The notes: a model not told the origin generated them from the letters alone. A DNA stretch of 64,000 nucleotides from Pantoea alfalfae (GCF_019880205.1 NZ_CP082292.1:2604001-2668000); one strand, 5' to 3'. Positions 27,097 through 37,384 are shown, numbered from the stretch's first letter. Numbers and translations: made by a program.

Positions 27097-28398
27097 TTAA
27101 ACGGCGGAATCGTTTACGGGCTGGTTTTTCACTTCGGAAGGAAACAGATACTCCCGCAGAATGCCGTGACGCTGCATGATGCCAAAGATACCGAGACAGA
27201 CAAACGCTTCAGCCCCTACCATCGACCACGCAGCACCGATAGCACCAAATTTCCACGCCAGGAAACAGCATAGCGGCACGTTTATCACGCCAGCGGCCAT
27301 CATGACCCACATACGCTGACGCGCCAGACCGTGCGGGATGAGAATCTGTAATCCAGCCGGATAGGCAATGTTGCCGAACAGGAAGCAGAGCACGAAGACG
27401 CGCAGCACATCCGCCGACGGAATAAAGTCTTTACCCAGTAAAATAGAGACCACCAGGTCAGCAAAGAACCAGGTAAAGATCACAATCGACAGACTCAGTG
27501 AGAATGACAGCAGCAGGCTTTTGCGCGTTGCCGCAATGGCGGCACGTTTATCCCGACCAAACAGATGGCTGACACGCGGGAAGAAAGCACTGCCGATCTG
27601 CTCGGGTACGGAGTTAGCCGCTTTACGCAGACGATCCGCACCGTTGTAGATCCCGACCATATAAGTAGAGGTAAAGGAGGCCAGGATCACCACGTTGACG
27701 CTGTTAAACAGATTGGCACCCGCGATAGCAATAAACACATCCATGCTGTCGGTGATGCGCTGTTTGATTTCGCGCGGCTCAAAGCGGTAACGGCCAATGA
27801 CCTTCATCTCCAGCACAAACTTCAGCGTAATCGCTGCACTGATGATGGAGACAGTGCCAGGGATCAGCGCCGCCAGCCAGGTATCCTGCGGGGATTTCAC
27901 CAGCAAAAAGGTCAGTGGAATGGCACAGAAGTTACCGAAGGTGGCGATCATCGCCGTTTTACCCAGTTTCTCAAACCCCTGCATCAGCCAGCCGAATGAA
28001 AACAGCGAGCCTATCAGCGTGGTGCAGTTCGCCAGAATGATAAAAAACAGCGGATGCCAGGCGGGATTAAACCAGGTCGCCGTCAGTAACGTGCCACTGG
28101 TCACCACCAGCAGCATCAGCTTGGCGTTAAACGTTGACCAGAAAAGCTGACTGACGCGTTCCTTATCATCACGATGATGAGCAATGTCTTTAGTAGTAAA
28201 GACGTTGAATCCCCAGTCAGAGATGGTACTGCAATAGAGCACGCAGGCGATGGCCAGCGCCAGCGTCCCCATCTGCTCTACACCCAGAACGCGGGCAAGA
28301 TAGGGCAGCGTGGCCAGCGGAAACAAAAATGATGCGCCGCGGTAGGCCAGCAGCGAGAAAATATTAATAACCAGACTTTTATCGAGTACTTTTGCCAT
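27097..28398 (-). CDS. Oligosaccharide flippase, Wzx-like
   Basis: 433 residues with about 12 hydrophobic segments, of the polysaccharide-synthesis MOP family that flips lipid-linked sugars across the inner membrane. The N-terminal region [20 protein letters not shown] is typical, as are [16 protein letters not shown] and [17 protein letters not shown]. The next gene upstream in its direction is a family 2 glycosyltransferase, 101 bp away. No polymerase, chain-length or sugar-nucleotide gene is near, so it does not belong to a full O-antigen cluster at this site. Substrate unknown. Confidence 0.85.
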   Translation of the reverse strand: MAKVLDKSLVINIFSLLAYRGASFLFPLATLPYLARVLGVEQMGTLALAIACVLYCSTISDWGFNVFTTKDIAHHRDDKERVSQLFWSTFNAKLMLLVVTSGTLLTATWFNPAWHPLFFIILANCTTLIGSLFSFGWLMQGFEKLGKTAMIATFGNFCAIPLTFLLVKSPQDTWLAALIPGTVSIISAAITLKFVLEMKVIGRYRFEPREIKQRITDSMDVFIAIAGANLFNSVNVVILASFTSTYMVGIYNGADRLRKAANSVPEQIGSAFFPRVSHLFGRDKRAAIAATRKSLLLSFSLSLSIVIFTWFFADLVVSILLGKDFIPSADVLRVFVLCFLFGNIAYPAGLQILIPHGLARQRMWVMMAAGVINVPLCCFLAWKFGAIGAAWSMVGAEAFVCLGIFGIMQRHGILREYLFPSEVKNQPVNDSAV

Positions 28399-28472
28399 GA
28401 CGCAACAACCTTATACACATTGCATGTCTCACCTTCTCATTTCGCAAAGGCATAAACAATATCGCTTCACAT

Positions 28473-28508
28473 TTTTCAGAATCAGGCTGCTTTTCAGAAT
28501 CAGGCGGC
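28473..28508 (+). repeat. 18-bp tandem duplication at the end of the glycosyltransferase gene
   Basis: Two copies of TTTTCAGAATCAGGCTGC / TTTTCAGAATCAGGCGGC lie back to back (17 of 18 identical). They cover the stop codon region, so the TGA and the codons before it are repeated in frame. Looks like a slippage duplication that left the protein unchanged. Confidence 0.85.
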
Positions 28509-29480
28509 GTTTTTCAGCTCTTTTTTGACCTTGTAATGCTGAAGTGCAATAAAAAGTTCAGGCCGATTGAACAATAGCCACTCTTTAACGTTTTCTGTTT
28601 TCACATTGCGACCCATAAAGCGAATTGCGTTAAGCACATATTCCGGCACAGGCGTACGATTATAAAGTGATAAGTAGATCATCAGACGAAACGAGTGAAT
28701 TAAATAGGCTTTTTCAAGCGTATCGCGCCACGCTGATTTAACCAGAGAGCCGGTTAACGTATTGTAGGCGTGCATAAAGGCATCATAACGCTGATAGAAA
28801 AACTCATTACTTTTGGTACTGTTCGTCAGTGAGCCGTTACGAATACGCTGTTTATAATAAACCTGATGGCTCACCCAGGCCTGCTGACTTTTCATAAAGC
28901 AGGAGAGCGTAAAATTGTGGTCTTCATGAACGCGTTTAACAAAGCGTAATTTATGCTGTTCAATAACACGTTTGCTGATGACATAGCTCCACGCCGCTGA
29001 CGTATAGCTGCCGTTACGCAGCAGGCCCAATAAGACGTCCTGCGGTTTTTGCTGCCCAAAGTATTCGTGTCTGACTTTTGGCGAGGTGATATCAATATGG
29101 CCGTCGCGATAGACGCACGATTTAAAACAGAACAGATCCGTTTCAGGATGCTTTTCCGCCACCATGCTCAGTTCAGCGACCAACCCATCCGCCACGACGT
29201 CGTCTGGATCGCAGAAAAAGAGAAACTGACCCTTAGCCTGCTCAATACCCACATCACGTGCATGACCGGCACCACCATTCTCAGTCGTCATTATTTTCAC
29301 CTGAGCAAGGTGTGCATAATTCTGTTCAAGTAAGGCTAATGTTCCATCGGTGGAGCCATCATTCACAATGATTATTTCATTGGGTGCTTTAACCTGACGT
29401 AATAATGAATCGACGCACTCCACAATATATTTTTCAACATTGTAGGTTGGAATAATCACTGATAATAAAGTGTCAGACAT
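28500..29480 (-). CDS. Glycosyltransferase family 2
   Basis: 326 residues. GT-A fold: LSVIIPTYNVEKYIVECVDS at the N-terminus, IIIVNDGSTDGT, TENGGAGHARDVGIEQAKG and FLFFCDPDDVV, which holds the metal-binding DPD. The C-terminal 120 residues are helical and lack a membrane anchor. The ATG at 29480 is chosen over a TTG two codons upstream. It is followed by the flippase gene in the same direction and preceded by a 748-bp gene-free region. Probably adds a sugar to a lipid-linked surface glycan; donor and acceptor unknown. Confidence 0.87.
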   Translation of the reverse strand: MSDTLLSVIIPTYNVEKYIVECVDSLLRQVKAPNEIIIVNDGSTDGTLALLEQNYAHLAQVKIMTTENGGAGHARDVGIEQAKGQFLFFCDPDDVVADGLVAELSMVAEKHPETDLFCFKSCVYRDGHIDITSPKVRHEYFGQQKPQDVLLGLLRNGSYTSAAWSYVISKRVIEQHKLRFVKRVHEDHNFTLSCFMKSQQAWVSHQVYYKQRIRNGSLTNSTKSNEFFYQRYDAFMHAYNTLTGSLVKSAWRDTLEKAYLIHSFRLMIYLSLYNRTPVPEYVLNAIRFMGRNVKTENVKEWLLFNRPELFIALQHYKVKKELKNAA

Positions 29481-30228
29481 AGGCAATTCTCTGCTGTTAG
29501 AAAAAAGACAATACGAGTCACCTGCCAGATGCAGGGCCTGACCAGAGGCGAAACGTCGAAAAGAGTAATACGCTACTATTATGATGGCTTTGATTGAGCC
29601 TGATTATCTTAAACCGGTTATGCGAAAAAAGACCACTTGTAAAAATTATCTAAACGTTTCACCTGATTTTCACTGTTAAAAAAAGTGCATCTATAGCCCG
29701 CTGTAATGTTAAAACCGTTGAGGAATGATTTAAAATCCCCCCACAAAGCAGGCGTAACCAGATTCAGAAATCTGTAAGCGAACATCTGAAAAGATGAATA
29801 TCTTCACTATTCCTTCATTTTTATTACAGTTTACTTTCTGCAATTAATCTTAATCTTTGGCGGATGCGGCCGCAGTTACGCTGATTCCGTGCCGCTTCAG
29901 AGGCTATTTTTTCAACCGTTTCGCTTTAACACCGCGTCATTCTCAGGAAGATTGATTAAGCAATCAGACGAAAGAGAATTTTTCTGATCAATCACCCCAT
30001 TATGGCAATCTCATATCATACCCATTAATGAATTGCTCAGCTGCCAGCGCCTAATTTAAGAATTATCGGAAGCGGTAGTTTTATTCGCTGCTACAGGCAC
30101 GTCTATTTGCAGTTTTTATCCTTGCTTTGCCGGATAAATCATTTAAGCCCACTCCCCTGCTCTGACAGTATGAAGGCATAAGTTCTCAACATTAAATAAT
30201 CAATAACTTTTAGTTATAAGGAGTGATA
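29481..30228. other. 748-bp gene-free region between the glycosyltransferase and ssuE
   Basis: No convincing ORF, tRNA or known RNA is seen on either strand. It is rich in A/T runs and must hold the leftward promoter of the glycosyltransferase genes and the rightward ssu promoter. Close to ssuE, ACATTAAATAATCAATAAC (30189-30207) is the kind of AT-rich sequence bound by Cbl/CysB upstream of ssu in E. coli; AAGGAGTGATA is the ssuE ribosome site. A GCGGTAG word at 30073-30079 resembles part of an ops element but points toward ssuE, not the glycan genes. Confidence 0.6.
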
Positions 30229-30780
30229 ATGCGAGTTATTACGCTGGCAGGCAGCCCACGATTTCCCTCCCGCTCAACTTCATTACTGACGTTGTGTCAG
30301 CACAAACTGGAAGCTCGTGGCATTGAAGTCATTCCCTGGAATATTCACAATTTTCAGCCTGACGATCTGATTAATGCGCGCTTTGATGCACCCGCGCTGC
30401 TGGCCCTGCGTGACGATCTGGCCTCGGCTGATGGGCTGATTGTGGCAACACCTATCTATAAAGCGTCGTTTTCGGGCGCGCTGAAGACCCTGCTCGATCT
30501 GCTGCCTGAGCGCGCACTGGAGCATAAAGTTGTGTTACCACTCGCCAGCGGCGGCAGTGTCGGCCATATGCTGGCGCTGGACTACGCGCTGAAACCGGTT
30601 CTCAACGCGCTGAAAGCACAGGAAATTCTGCATGGGGTCTACGCCGAAGACAGCCAGGTCACGCATTACGATCGTCAGCCTGTACTGGAAGATTCACTGG
30701 CAGAGCGTCTTGACGAAGCCGTCTCCGCGTTCTGGCTGGCGCTGACCCGTCATCACCATCCCGTTGCGCAGGCAGTATAA
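30229..30780 (+). CDS. ssuE: NADPH-dependent FMN reductase SsuE
   Basis: 183 residues of flavodoxin-like fold: MRVITLAGSPRFPSRSTSLL, ADGLIVATPIYKASFSGALK and TLLDLLPERALEHKVVLPLA. Supplies FMNH2 to the SsuD monooxygenase. The ATG at 30229, preceded by AAGGAGTGATA, matches the E. coli start; a GTG two codons upstream is not preferred. First gene of ssuEADCB, an operon for sulfonate use that in E. coli is expressed under sulfate starvation through Cbl and CysB. Confidence 0.96.
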   Translation: MRVITLAGSPRFPSRSTSLLTLCQHKLEARGIEVIPWNIHNFQPDDLINARFDAPALLALRDDLASADGLIVATPIYKASFSGALKTLLDLLPERALEHKVVLPLASGGSVGHMLALDYALKPVLNALKAQEILHGVYAEDSQVTHYDRQPVLEDSLAERLDEAVSAFWLALTRHHHPVAQAV

Positions 30781-30791
30781 GGAAGCGATCA

Positions 30792-31745
30792 ATGAAGCAG
30801 AGATTAGGAAAGTGGCTGGTGGCGGGACTCTTACTGGCTGGCCTTCAGGTACAGGCCGCAGAATCGGATCCGGCTGAGATTCGCATCGGCTATCAGAAAG
30901 GTTCGGTCAGCATGGTACTGGCGAAGTCACATCAGTTGCTGGAGAAACGGTTCCCCCATACTCAGATTAAGTGGATCGAGTTCCCGGCTGGCCCGCAAAT
31001 GCTGGAAGCGCTGAACATTAACAGTATCGATCTCGGCAGTACCGGTGACCTTCCGCCACTGTTTGCCCAGGCCGCAGGCGCAGATCTGCTCTATGTCGGC
31101 TCGGAGCCGCCAAAACCGAAATCAGAAGTGATTCTGGTGCCGAAAAACAGCGCTCTGAAACAGGTCTCCGATCTGAAAGGCAAAAAAGTCGCTTTCCAGA
31201 AAGGCTCCAGTTCACACAATTTACTGCTGCGCGCATTACAGCAGGCGGGCCTCACGTTTAAAGACATCACGCCGGTTTATCTGACGCCAGCCGATGCGCG
31301 CGCTGCCTTCCAGCAGGGTGATGTGGATGCCTGGGCAATCTGGGATCCCTACTACTCTTCAGTACTGTTGCAGGGTAATTCGCGCCTGCTGATTGATGGC
31401 AGCTCACTAAATCTGACCGGGTCCTTCTATCTGGCGACGCGTAGCTATGCCGAAGCCCACGGCGCGTTTATCCAGCAGGTGCTGGACACCTTCAGCAGTG
31501 CCGACGCGCTGACGATCAGCCAGCCTAAGCAGAGCACCACGCTTCTTGCCCAGGCGATGGGCCTGTCTGAACCCGTTATTGCCAGCTATCTCAGCCATCG
31601 TCCACCCACCCGGATTTCGCCGGTCAGTGCTGAAACCGCAGCCGCACAGCAGCGTACCGCTGATCTGTTTTATGCCAATCATCTGTTGCCAGTCAAAGTG
31701 ACGATTCAGGATCGCATCTGGCAACCGCATACCGTAACGCAGTAA
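30792..31745 (+). CDS. ssuA: Aliphatic sulfonate ABC transporter, binding protein SsuA
   Basis: 317 residues with a Sec signal (MKQRLGKWLVAGLLLAGLQV, cleaved near QAAE). The periplasmic part matches SsuA: IRIGYQKGSVSMVLAKSHQL, EFPAGPQMLEALNINSIDLG, VAFQKGSSSHNLLLRALQQA and DAWAIWDPYYSSVLLQG. Captures alkanesulfonates for the SsuBC transporter. Eleven bases after ssuE. Confidence 0.96.
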   Translation: MKQRLGKWLVAGLLLAGLQVQAAESDPAEIRIGYQKGSVSMVLAKSHQLLEKRFPHTQIKWIEFPAGPQMLEALNINSIDLGSTGDLPPLFAQAAGADLLYVGSEPPKPKSEVILVPKNSALKQVSDLKGKKVAFQKGSSSHNLLLRALQQAGLTFKDITPVYLTPADARAAFQQGDVDAWAIWDPYYSSVLLQGNSRLLIDGSSLNLTGSFYLATRSYAEAHGAFIQQVLDTFSSADALTISQPKQSTTLLAQAMGLSEPVIASYLSHRPPTRISPVSAETAAAQQRTADLFYANHLLPVKVTIQDRIWQPHTVTQ

Positions 31746-31754
31746 GGAGCAATA

Positions 31755-32903
31755 ATGAGCGTATCCATATTCTGGTTCCTGCCGACGCATGGCGACGGCC
31801 ACTACCTTGGTACCGCCGAAGGCGCGCGACCGGTTGATCACGCCTATTTACAGCAGGTGGCGCAGGCCGCTGACCGTCTCGGCTTTGGTGGTGTATTAAT
31901 CCCGACCGGCCGCTCCTGCGAAGATGCCTGGCTGGTTGCCGCCTCGCTGATCCCGGTGACGCAGCGCCTGCGTTTCCTGGTCGCGCTACGACCCGGCGTC
32001 ATTTCACCGACTCAGGCGGCGCGTCAGGCTGCCACGCTGGATCGTCTCTCCAACGGCCGTGCGCTGTTCAATCTGGTGACCGGCGGCGATCCGGAAGAAC
32101 TGGCGGGCGACGGCGTGTTCCTGGATCACCGTGAGCGTTACGCAGAATCTGCCGAGTTCACCCGCGTCTGGCGCCGGGTGCTGGAAGGCGAAACGGTTGA
32201 TTACGAAGGCAAGCACGTGAAGGTTCGCGGCGCGCGTCTGATGTTTAAACCGGTGCAGCAGCCTCGCCCACCGCTGTGGTTTGGCGGCTCTTCTGAACCG
32301 GCTCAGGAACTGGCGGCCGAACAGGTCGATGTTTACCTTACCTGGGGCGAACCGCCTGCTCAGGTTAAAGAGAAGATTGATCAGGTGCGCGCGAAAGCGG
32401 CCGCGCAGGGACGTACGGTGCGGTTTGGTATCCGTTTGCATGTGATTGTGCGCGAAACCAACGAAGAGGCCTGGCAGGCCGCCGACCGGCTGATTGCCAA
32501 TGTCGATGACGCCACTATTGCGAAGGCACAGGCAGCGTTCCAGCGGGCCGATTCTGTAGGGCAGCGCCGGATGGCCGCGCTGCACGGTGGTCGCCGCGAC
32601 AAACTCGAAATCAGCCCGAATCTGTGGGCAGGTGTGGGTCTGGTACGCAGTGGAGCCGGTACAGCGCTGGTCGGTGATGGCCCAACCGTTGCCGCACGCA
32701 TCAAAGAGTATGAAGCACTGGGCATTGAGACCTTTATCCTGTCAGGTTATCCGCATCTGGAAGAGGCTTATCGCGTCGGCGAACTGCTGTTCCCGCATCT
32801 TGATCTGCAGGTTCCACTCGTGCCTCAGCCGCGCGTCGTTCAGGCGCACGGTGAAGCGGTAGCCAACGATTTTACCCCTGAGAAAAAAGCCGCCCGGGGC
32901 TGA
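31755..32903 (+). CDS. ssuD: FMNH2-dependent alkanesulfonate monooxygenase SsuD
   Basis: 382 residues of the bacterial luciferase family. Seen: [71 protein letters not shown] and the C-terminal [20 protein letters not shown]. Releases sulfite from alkanesulfonates using FMNH2 from SsuE and oxygen. AAGGAGCAATA precedes the ATG. Confidence 0.97.
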   Translation: MSVSIFWFLPTHGDGHYLGTAEGARPVDHAYLQQVAQAADRLGFGGVLIPTGRSCEDAWLVAASLIPVTQRLRFLVALRPGVISPTQAARQAATLDRLSNGRALFNLVTGGDPEELAGDGVFLDHRERYAESAEFTRVWRRVLEGETVDYEGKHVKVRGARLMFKPVQQPRPPLWFGGSSEPAQELAAEQVDVYLTWGEPPAQVKEKIDQVRAKAAAQGRTVRFGIRLHVIVRETNEEAWQAADRLIANVDDATIAKAQAAFQRADSVGQRRMAALHGGRRDKLEISPNLWAGVGLVRSGAGTALVGDGPTVAARIKEYEALGIETFILSGYPHLEEAYRVGELLFPHLDLQVPLVPQPRVVQAHGEAVANDFTPEKKAARG

Positions 32904-32910
32904 GGAGAGC

Positions 32911-33705
32911 ATGATGGCCAGAACCCGAAAACGCCTTGCTGATACGCTGGTGCCGTGGCTATTGCCGACACTGCTTGTCGTGGTGTGGCAGATTGCTTCG
33001 CAAACCGGCTGGTTATCGAACCGTATTCTGCCCGCGCCGGAGAAAATTGTGACCACCTTCTGGCAGCTGACTGTCAGCGGTGAACTCTGGCAGCATCTGG
33101 CAATAAGCAGCTGGCGGGCACTGATCGGTTTCAGCATTGGCGGTTCGATCGGCCTGATACTTGGGCTGATCACCGGCACCTCAAAAACCGGTGAACGGCT
33201 GCTGGATACGTCGGTGCAGATGCTGCGCAATGTGCCACATCTGGCGCTGATCCCGTTGGTGATCCTCTGGTTCGGTATCGACGAGTCCGCCAAAATCTTT
33301 CTGGTGGCGCTGGGCACGCTGTTCCCGATCTACCTGAATACCTATCACGGCATCCGCAATATCGATCGCGGACTGGTTGAGATGGCACGCAGCTATGGCC
33401 TCTCCGGCTGGAGCCTGTTTATCCAGGTGATCCTGCCCGGCGCACTGCCGAATATTATGGTCGGCGTGCGTTTTGCGCTGGGTCTGATGTGGCTGACGCT
33501 GATTGTCGCTGAAACCATCTCCGCCAACGCGGGCATCGGCTATCTGGCAATGAACGCACGTGAATTCCTGCAGACCGATGTGGTGGTGGTCGCCATCATT
33601 CTCTATGCCCTGCTCGGCAAACTGGCGGATGTCGCCGCGTTGTTACTGGAACGCATCTGGCTGCGCTGGCATCCCGCTTACCAACTAAAGGAGGAGAACG
33701 CATGA
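32911..33705 (+). CDS. ssuC: Aliphatic sulfonate ABC transporter permease SsuC
   Basis: 264 residues, or 263 from the second of two adjacent ATGs, which is better spaced from GAGGAG. A BPD_transp_1 permease with about six membrane helices. The EAA-type loop is [40 protein letters not shown] and [20 protein letters not shown] are family hallmarks. Stop overlaps the ssuB start as ATGA. Confidence 0.96.
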   Translation: MMARTRKRLADTLVPWLLPTLLVVVWQIASQTGWLSNRILPAPEKIVTTFWQLTVSGELWQHLAISSWRALIGFSIGGSIGLILGLITGTSKTGERLLDTSVQMLRNVPHLALIPLVILWFGIDESAKIFLVALGTLFPIYLNTYHGIRNIDRGLVEMARSYGLSGWSLFIQVILPGALPNIMVGVRFALGLMWLTLIVAETISANAGIGYLAMNAREFLQTDVVVVAIILYALLGKLADVAALLLERIWLRWHPAYQLKEENA

Positions 33706-34490
33706 GCCAGGCTCTCTCACCAGCCCGCCTTAACACTGGCACGCCGGTTGGCGTTAACGGCGTCAGCAAACAGTATGGCAGTCGTACCATTCTCAATAAG
33801 ATCGACCTGCATATTCCTTCGGGTCAGTTTGTGGCGGTAGTGGGTCGCAGCGGCTGCGGCAAAAGCACCCTGTTGCGCCTGCTGGCCGGACTTGAACACA
33901 GCTCCAGCGGTGAATTGCTGGCAGGGAATACGCCGCTGCAGTCAGCACGCGACGATACCCGCCTGATGTTTCAGGATGCGCGACTGCTGCCGTGGAAAAA
34001 AGTCATTGATAACGTCGGGCTGGGCCTGCGCGGCCGCGAATGGCGCAGCGCAGCGATGGATGCCCTGACGGCGGTGGGACTGGCCGATCGCGCCAATGAG
34101 TGGCCGGCTGCACTCTCTGGTGGACAGAAACAACGCGTGGCGCTGGCCCGAGCGCTGATTCATCGGCCCGGCTTACTGCTGCTGGATGAACCACTGGGGG
34201 CGCTGGATGCCCTGACACGCATTGAAATGCAGGGATTGATTGAGTCACTGTGGCAGCAACATCATTTTACCGTGCTGCTGGTCACGCATGATGTCAGTGA
34301 AGCGGTCGCGATGGCGGATCGTGTGTTGTTGATCGAAGAGGGCGAAATCGGTCTGGATCTGCTGGTAGATTTGCCGCGACCACGGCGTCGTGGGTCTGCG
34401 CGGCTGGCCGAGCTGGAAGCAGAGGTACTGGATCGGGTGATGCAGCGTACGGAACGACCGCAGCCGGTACGTTACGCGCAGCAGCGCTGA
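33702..34490 (+). CDS. ssuB: Aliphatic sulfonate ABC transporter ATPase SsuB
   Basis: 262 residues, ABC ATPase: Walker [11 protein letters not shown]-loop [11 protein letters not shown], signature [15 protein letters not shown], Walker [13 protein letters not shown] and switch His in [15 protein letters not shown]. Powers sulfonate uptake with SsuC. Last gene of the operon; a strong bidirectional terminator follows at once. Confidence 0.97.
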   Translation: MSQALSPARLNTGTPVGVNGVSKQYGSRTILNKIDLHIPSGQFVAVVGRSGCGKSTLLRLLAGLEHSSSGELLAGNTPLQSARDDTRLMFQDARLLPWKKVIDNVGLGLRGREWRSAAMDALTAVGLADRANEWPAALSGGQKQRVALARALIHRPGLLLLDEPLGALDALTRIEMQGLIESLWQQHHFTVLLVTHDVSEAVAMADRVLLIEEGEIGLDLLVDLPRPRRRGSARLAELEAEVLDRVMQRTERPQPVRYAQQR

Positions 34491-34494
34491 AAAA

Positions 34495-34521
34495 GGGAGC
34501 GTCTCAGACGCTCCCTTTTTT
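34495..34521. terminator. Bidirectional terminator between ssuB and pepN
   Basis: GGGAGCGT (34495-34502), loop CTCAG, ACGCTCCC (34508-34515), with A run before and T run after. Serves ssuB on the plus strand and pepN on the minus strand. Confidence 0.95.
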
Positions 34522-34525
34522 ATTA

Positions 34526-37141
34526 TCAGGCGTTCAGTGCCCGGGTAATTTTTTCGTAGAGATCGCCAGAGAGTTTATCCAGTTCCAGCAGTTGCTCCAG
34601 CGCCTGACGCATCATCGCCTGACGGCCTTCGTCATAACGTTTCAGACGAATCAGCGGCTCCACCATTCGTGCCGCAACCTGCGGATTGCGGGTGTTCAGA
34701 TCGGTGAGCATCTCCACCAGGAACTTATAACCGCTGCCATCTTTAGCATGGAATGCGGCCGGGTTAGCCGAGGCAAAAGCCCCCACCAGCGAGCGAACGC
34801 GGTTTGGATTACTCATGGTGAAAGAGCGATGATTCAGCAGCTGACGCACGTTGCGCATCACGTTGGCAGCCGGACTGGTCGCCTGCAGCACAAACCATTT
34901 ATCCATCACCAGACCGTCCTGATGCCAGCGCTCATCGTAAGCTGCCAGCAGCGCATCACGGCACGGTAACTGTGCCGCAACAGCAGCGGAAAGCGCCGCC
35001 AGCGCATCGGTCATGTTGGTCGCCTGGTGATACTGCGTCTGCACCAGTTTATCCGCCAGCTGCGCATCGCTGAAGGCAAGATAGGTCAGGCAGATATTTT
35101 TCAGGCTGCGCTGACCAATCGCGTCATGCTCCACGCGATATTCAGGCTGCTGATTGGCGTTGTAGATCGCAAAGAACTCATCGGCCAGTTCGCGTGCCAG
35201 TGTGCGTTGCAGGGCATCACGCACCAGCGCAATCGCCTGCGGATCGATAGTGTCAAACAGCTCGGCAATCTCATTTTCTGACGGCAGCGTCAGGATCAGC
35301 GCGGTCAGGGCCGGGTCACAGTCGGTATCGAGCAGCACCGCGCGGAAAGCATCGGCAACATGCAGCGGCAGCGACAGATGCTGGCCCTGCTGATAGCGGG
35401 CGACATTCAGACGGATATAGGTCGCCAGCAGGCTCTGAGCCGCATCCCAGCGGGAGAAGTCATTGCGTGCATGACGCATCAGGAAGGTGAGCTGAGCATC
35501 ACTCCATTTGTAATCGAGCTTCACCGGGGCGGAGAATTCACGCAGTAGCGACGGCACCGGCTGGAAGTAGACATTATCGAAAATAAAGGTCTGGAACTCT
35601 TCGGTGACATTCAGCACATGATGCACCGGATGGCCGTTATTCTGCAGCGGGATCACCTTGCCTTCACCGTCATATAGCTCGATATCCAGCGGAATATGCA
35701 GCGGCAGCTTCTCTTTCTGATCGGCAGTTGCAGGGGTGTGCTGCGTGACGTGCAGCGTATACTGCTCCAGCTCCGGGTTGTAATCATCGCGCACCGTCAG
35801 TACCGGCGTACCGGACTGGCTGTACCAGCGGCGGAACTGCGACAGATCGATATTTGAGGCATCTTCCATCGCCTGAACAAAGTCATCACAGGTGGCGGCG
35901 CTGCCGTCATGGCGATCAAAATAGAGCTTCATGCCCTTCTGGAAATTCTCTTCACCCAGCAGGGTGTGCATCATACGGATGACCTCTGACCCTTTTTCAT
36001 ACACCGTCAGGGTATAGAAGTTGTTCATCTCAATGACCTGATCCGGACGGATCGGGTGTGCCATCGGGCTGGCATCTTCGGCGAACTGCGCGCCGCGTAC
36101 GATACGCACGTTATCGATGCGGTTCACCGCACGTGAACCCAGATCGGAGCTGAACTCCTGATCGCGGAACACGGTCAGCCCCTCTTTCAGGCTGAGCTGG
36201 AACCAGTCGCGGCAGGTCACGCGGTTACCGGTCCAGTTGTGGAAATATTCGTGACCGATAACCGCCTCAATGCCAAGGTAATCTTTGTCCGTCGCCGTTT
36301 CCGCTTTCGCCAGCACATATTTGGCGTTGAAGACGTTAAGGCCTTTGTTCTCCATGGCGCCCATGTTGAAGAAGTCCACTGCGACGATCATAAAGATGTC
36401 GAGGTCATACTCCAGGCCGAAACGCTCTTCATCCCACTTCATACTATTTTTCAGCGAGGTCATCGCCCAGTCGGCACGATCAAGGTTACCGCGATCGACG
36501 AAGATCTCCAGCGCCACATCACGACCTGAACGGGTGGTGAAGCTGTCGCGCAGCACGTCGAAATCGCCCGCCACCAGCGCAAACAGGTAGCACGGTTTCG
36601 GGAACGGATCCTGCCACTTCACCCAGCTGCGACCCTGCTCATCCCGGCCGCTGTCAATCCGGTTACCGTTGGAGAGCAGGAATGGATAACGCTCACCATT
36701 GGCATAAATGGTGGTGGTAAAACGTGCCAGCACATCAGGGCGATCGAGATACCAGGTAATATGACGGAAGCCTTCAGCCTCACATTGGGTGCAGAGCGCC
36801 TCGCCCGATTTGTACAGCCCTTCCAGCGCGGTGTTCTGATCCGGATGAATATCATTGATGATTTTCAGGGTGAAGCTGTCCGGCAGCTGGCTGATGACCA
36901 GTGCGCCCTCTTCTTCACGGAAGGCCGTCCAGGCTTGCCCGTCGACCTCCAGCGCAATCAGCGTTAACGCTTCGCCGTCCAGTCGCAGCTCAGCCTGGCT
37001 GTCGCCCACGCGTTTAACCTGGCTGATGGCCGTTACACGGGTCGTCGACGCATCCAGTTCAAAAGTTAAATCGATATCGGTGATGGTGTAATCGGGTGCA
37101 CGGTAGTCGTGGCGATACTTGATTTGGGGCTGTTGCGTCAT
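34526..37141 (-). CDS. pepN: Aminopeptidase N
   Basis: 871 residues, M1 zinc metallopeptidase. GAMENKGLNVF is the exopeptidase motif; HEYFH begins at His297, with Glu298 catalytic and the third zinc ligand Glu in LKEGLTVFRDQE. Cytosolic, broad-specificity removal of N-terminal residues late in protein turnover. Length equals the E. coli enzyme (870). Divergent from pncB. Confidence 0.98.
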   Translation of the reverse strand: MTQQPQIKYRHDYRAPDYTITDIDLTFELDASTTRVTAISQVKRVGDSQAELRLDGEALTLIALEVDGQAWTAFREEEGALVISQLPDSFTLKIINDIHPDQNTALEGLYKSGEALCTQCEAEGFRHITWYLDRPDVLARFTTTIYANGERYPFLLSNGNRIDSGRDEQGRSWVKWQDPFPKPCYLFALVAGDFDVLRDSFTTRSGRDVALEIFVDRGNLDRADWAMTSLKNSMKWDEERFGLEYDLDIFMIVAVDFFNMGAMENKGLNVFNAKYVLAKAETATDKDYLGIEAVIGHEYFHNWTGNRVTCRDWFQLSLKEGLTVFRDQEFSSDLGSRAVNRIDNVRIVRGAQFAEDASPMAHPIRPDQVIEMNNFYTLTVYEKGSEVIRMMHTLLGEENFQKGMKLYFDRHDGSAATCDDFVQAMEDASNIDLSQFRRWYSQSGTPVLTVRDDYNPELEQYTLHVTQHTPATADQKEKLPLHIPLDIELYDGEGKVIPLQNNGHPVHHVLNVTEEFQTFIFDNVYFQPVPSLLREFSAPVKLDYKWSDAQLTFLMRHARNDFSRWDAAQSLLATYIRLNVARYQQGQHLSLPLHVADAFRAVLLDTDCDPALTALILTLPSENEIAELFDTIDPQAIALVRDALQRTLARELADEFFAIYNANQQPEYRVEHDAIGQRSLKNICLTYLAFSDAQLADKLVQTQYHQATNMTDALAALSAAVAAQLPCRDALLAAYDERWHQDGLVMDKWFVLQATSPAANVMRNVRQLLNHRSFTMSNPNRVRSLVGAFASANPAAFHAKDGSGYKFLVEMLTDLNTRNPQVAARMVEPLIRLKRYDEGRQAMMRQALEQLLELDKLSGDLYEKITRALNA

Positions 37142-37180
37142 ATTGCGTCTCGCATTGTTATAAGTTTACCGGCAAAGTCT

Positions 37181-37200
37181 AAGCTTGTTACTACAAGCTT
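37181..37200. repeat. Inverted repeat upstream of pepN
   Basis: AAGCTTG (37181-37187) TTACTA CAAGCTT (37194-37200), perfect 7-bp arms, about 40 bases before the pepN start on the minus strand. Operator or transcript hairpin; unassigned. Confidence 0.5.
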
Positions 37201-37237
37201 GCCACGCACAATGCACCTAAAGGGTGAAATGGCTACA

Positions 37238-37251
37238 CTTTGTTAACAAAG
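37238..37251. repeat. Perfect 14-bp palindrome in the pepN-pncB intergenic region
   Basis: CTTTGTTAACAAAG reads the same on both strands, with no spacer. It looks like a dimeric-regulator operator. It does not match the NadR box word TGTTTA-N6-TAAACA that controls pncB in E. coli. Unassigned. Confidence 0.5.
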
Positions 37252-37384
37252 GCACAGATTGGCCTCGACCCGCCCGACTGAAATATGCTGTGATCGGCTT
37301 CAGATAGTGAATTATACTTTTGCGTCTTTATGACTGTGTACAACACCGGGCACTGCGCCACCGAACAGGATGCTGAAACGCGCC

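Noticed and set aside
30068..30098. GCGGTAG word resembling an ops/JUMPStart element
   Set aside because: Only 7 bases match, it is on the strand pointing to ssuE and not to the glycan genes, and the rest of the JUMPStart sequence is missing.
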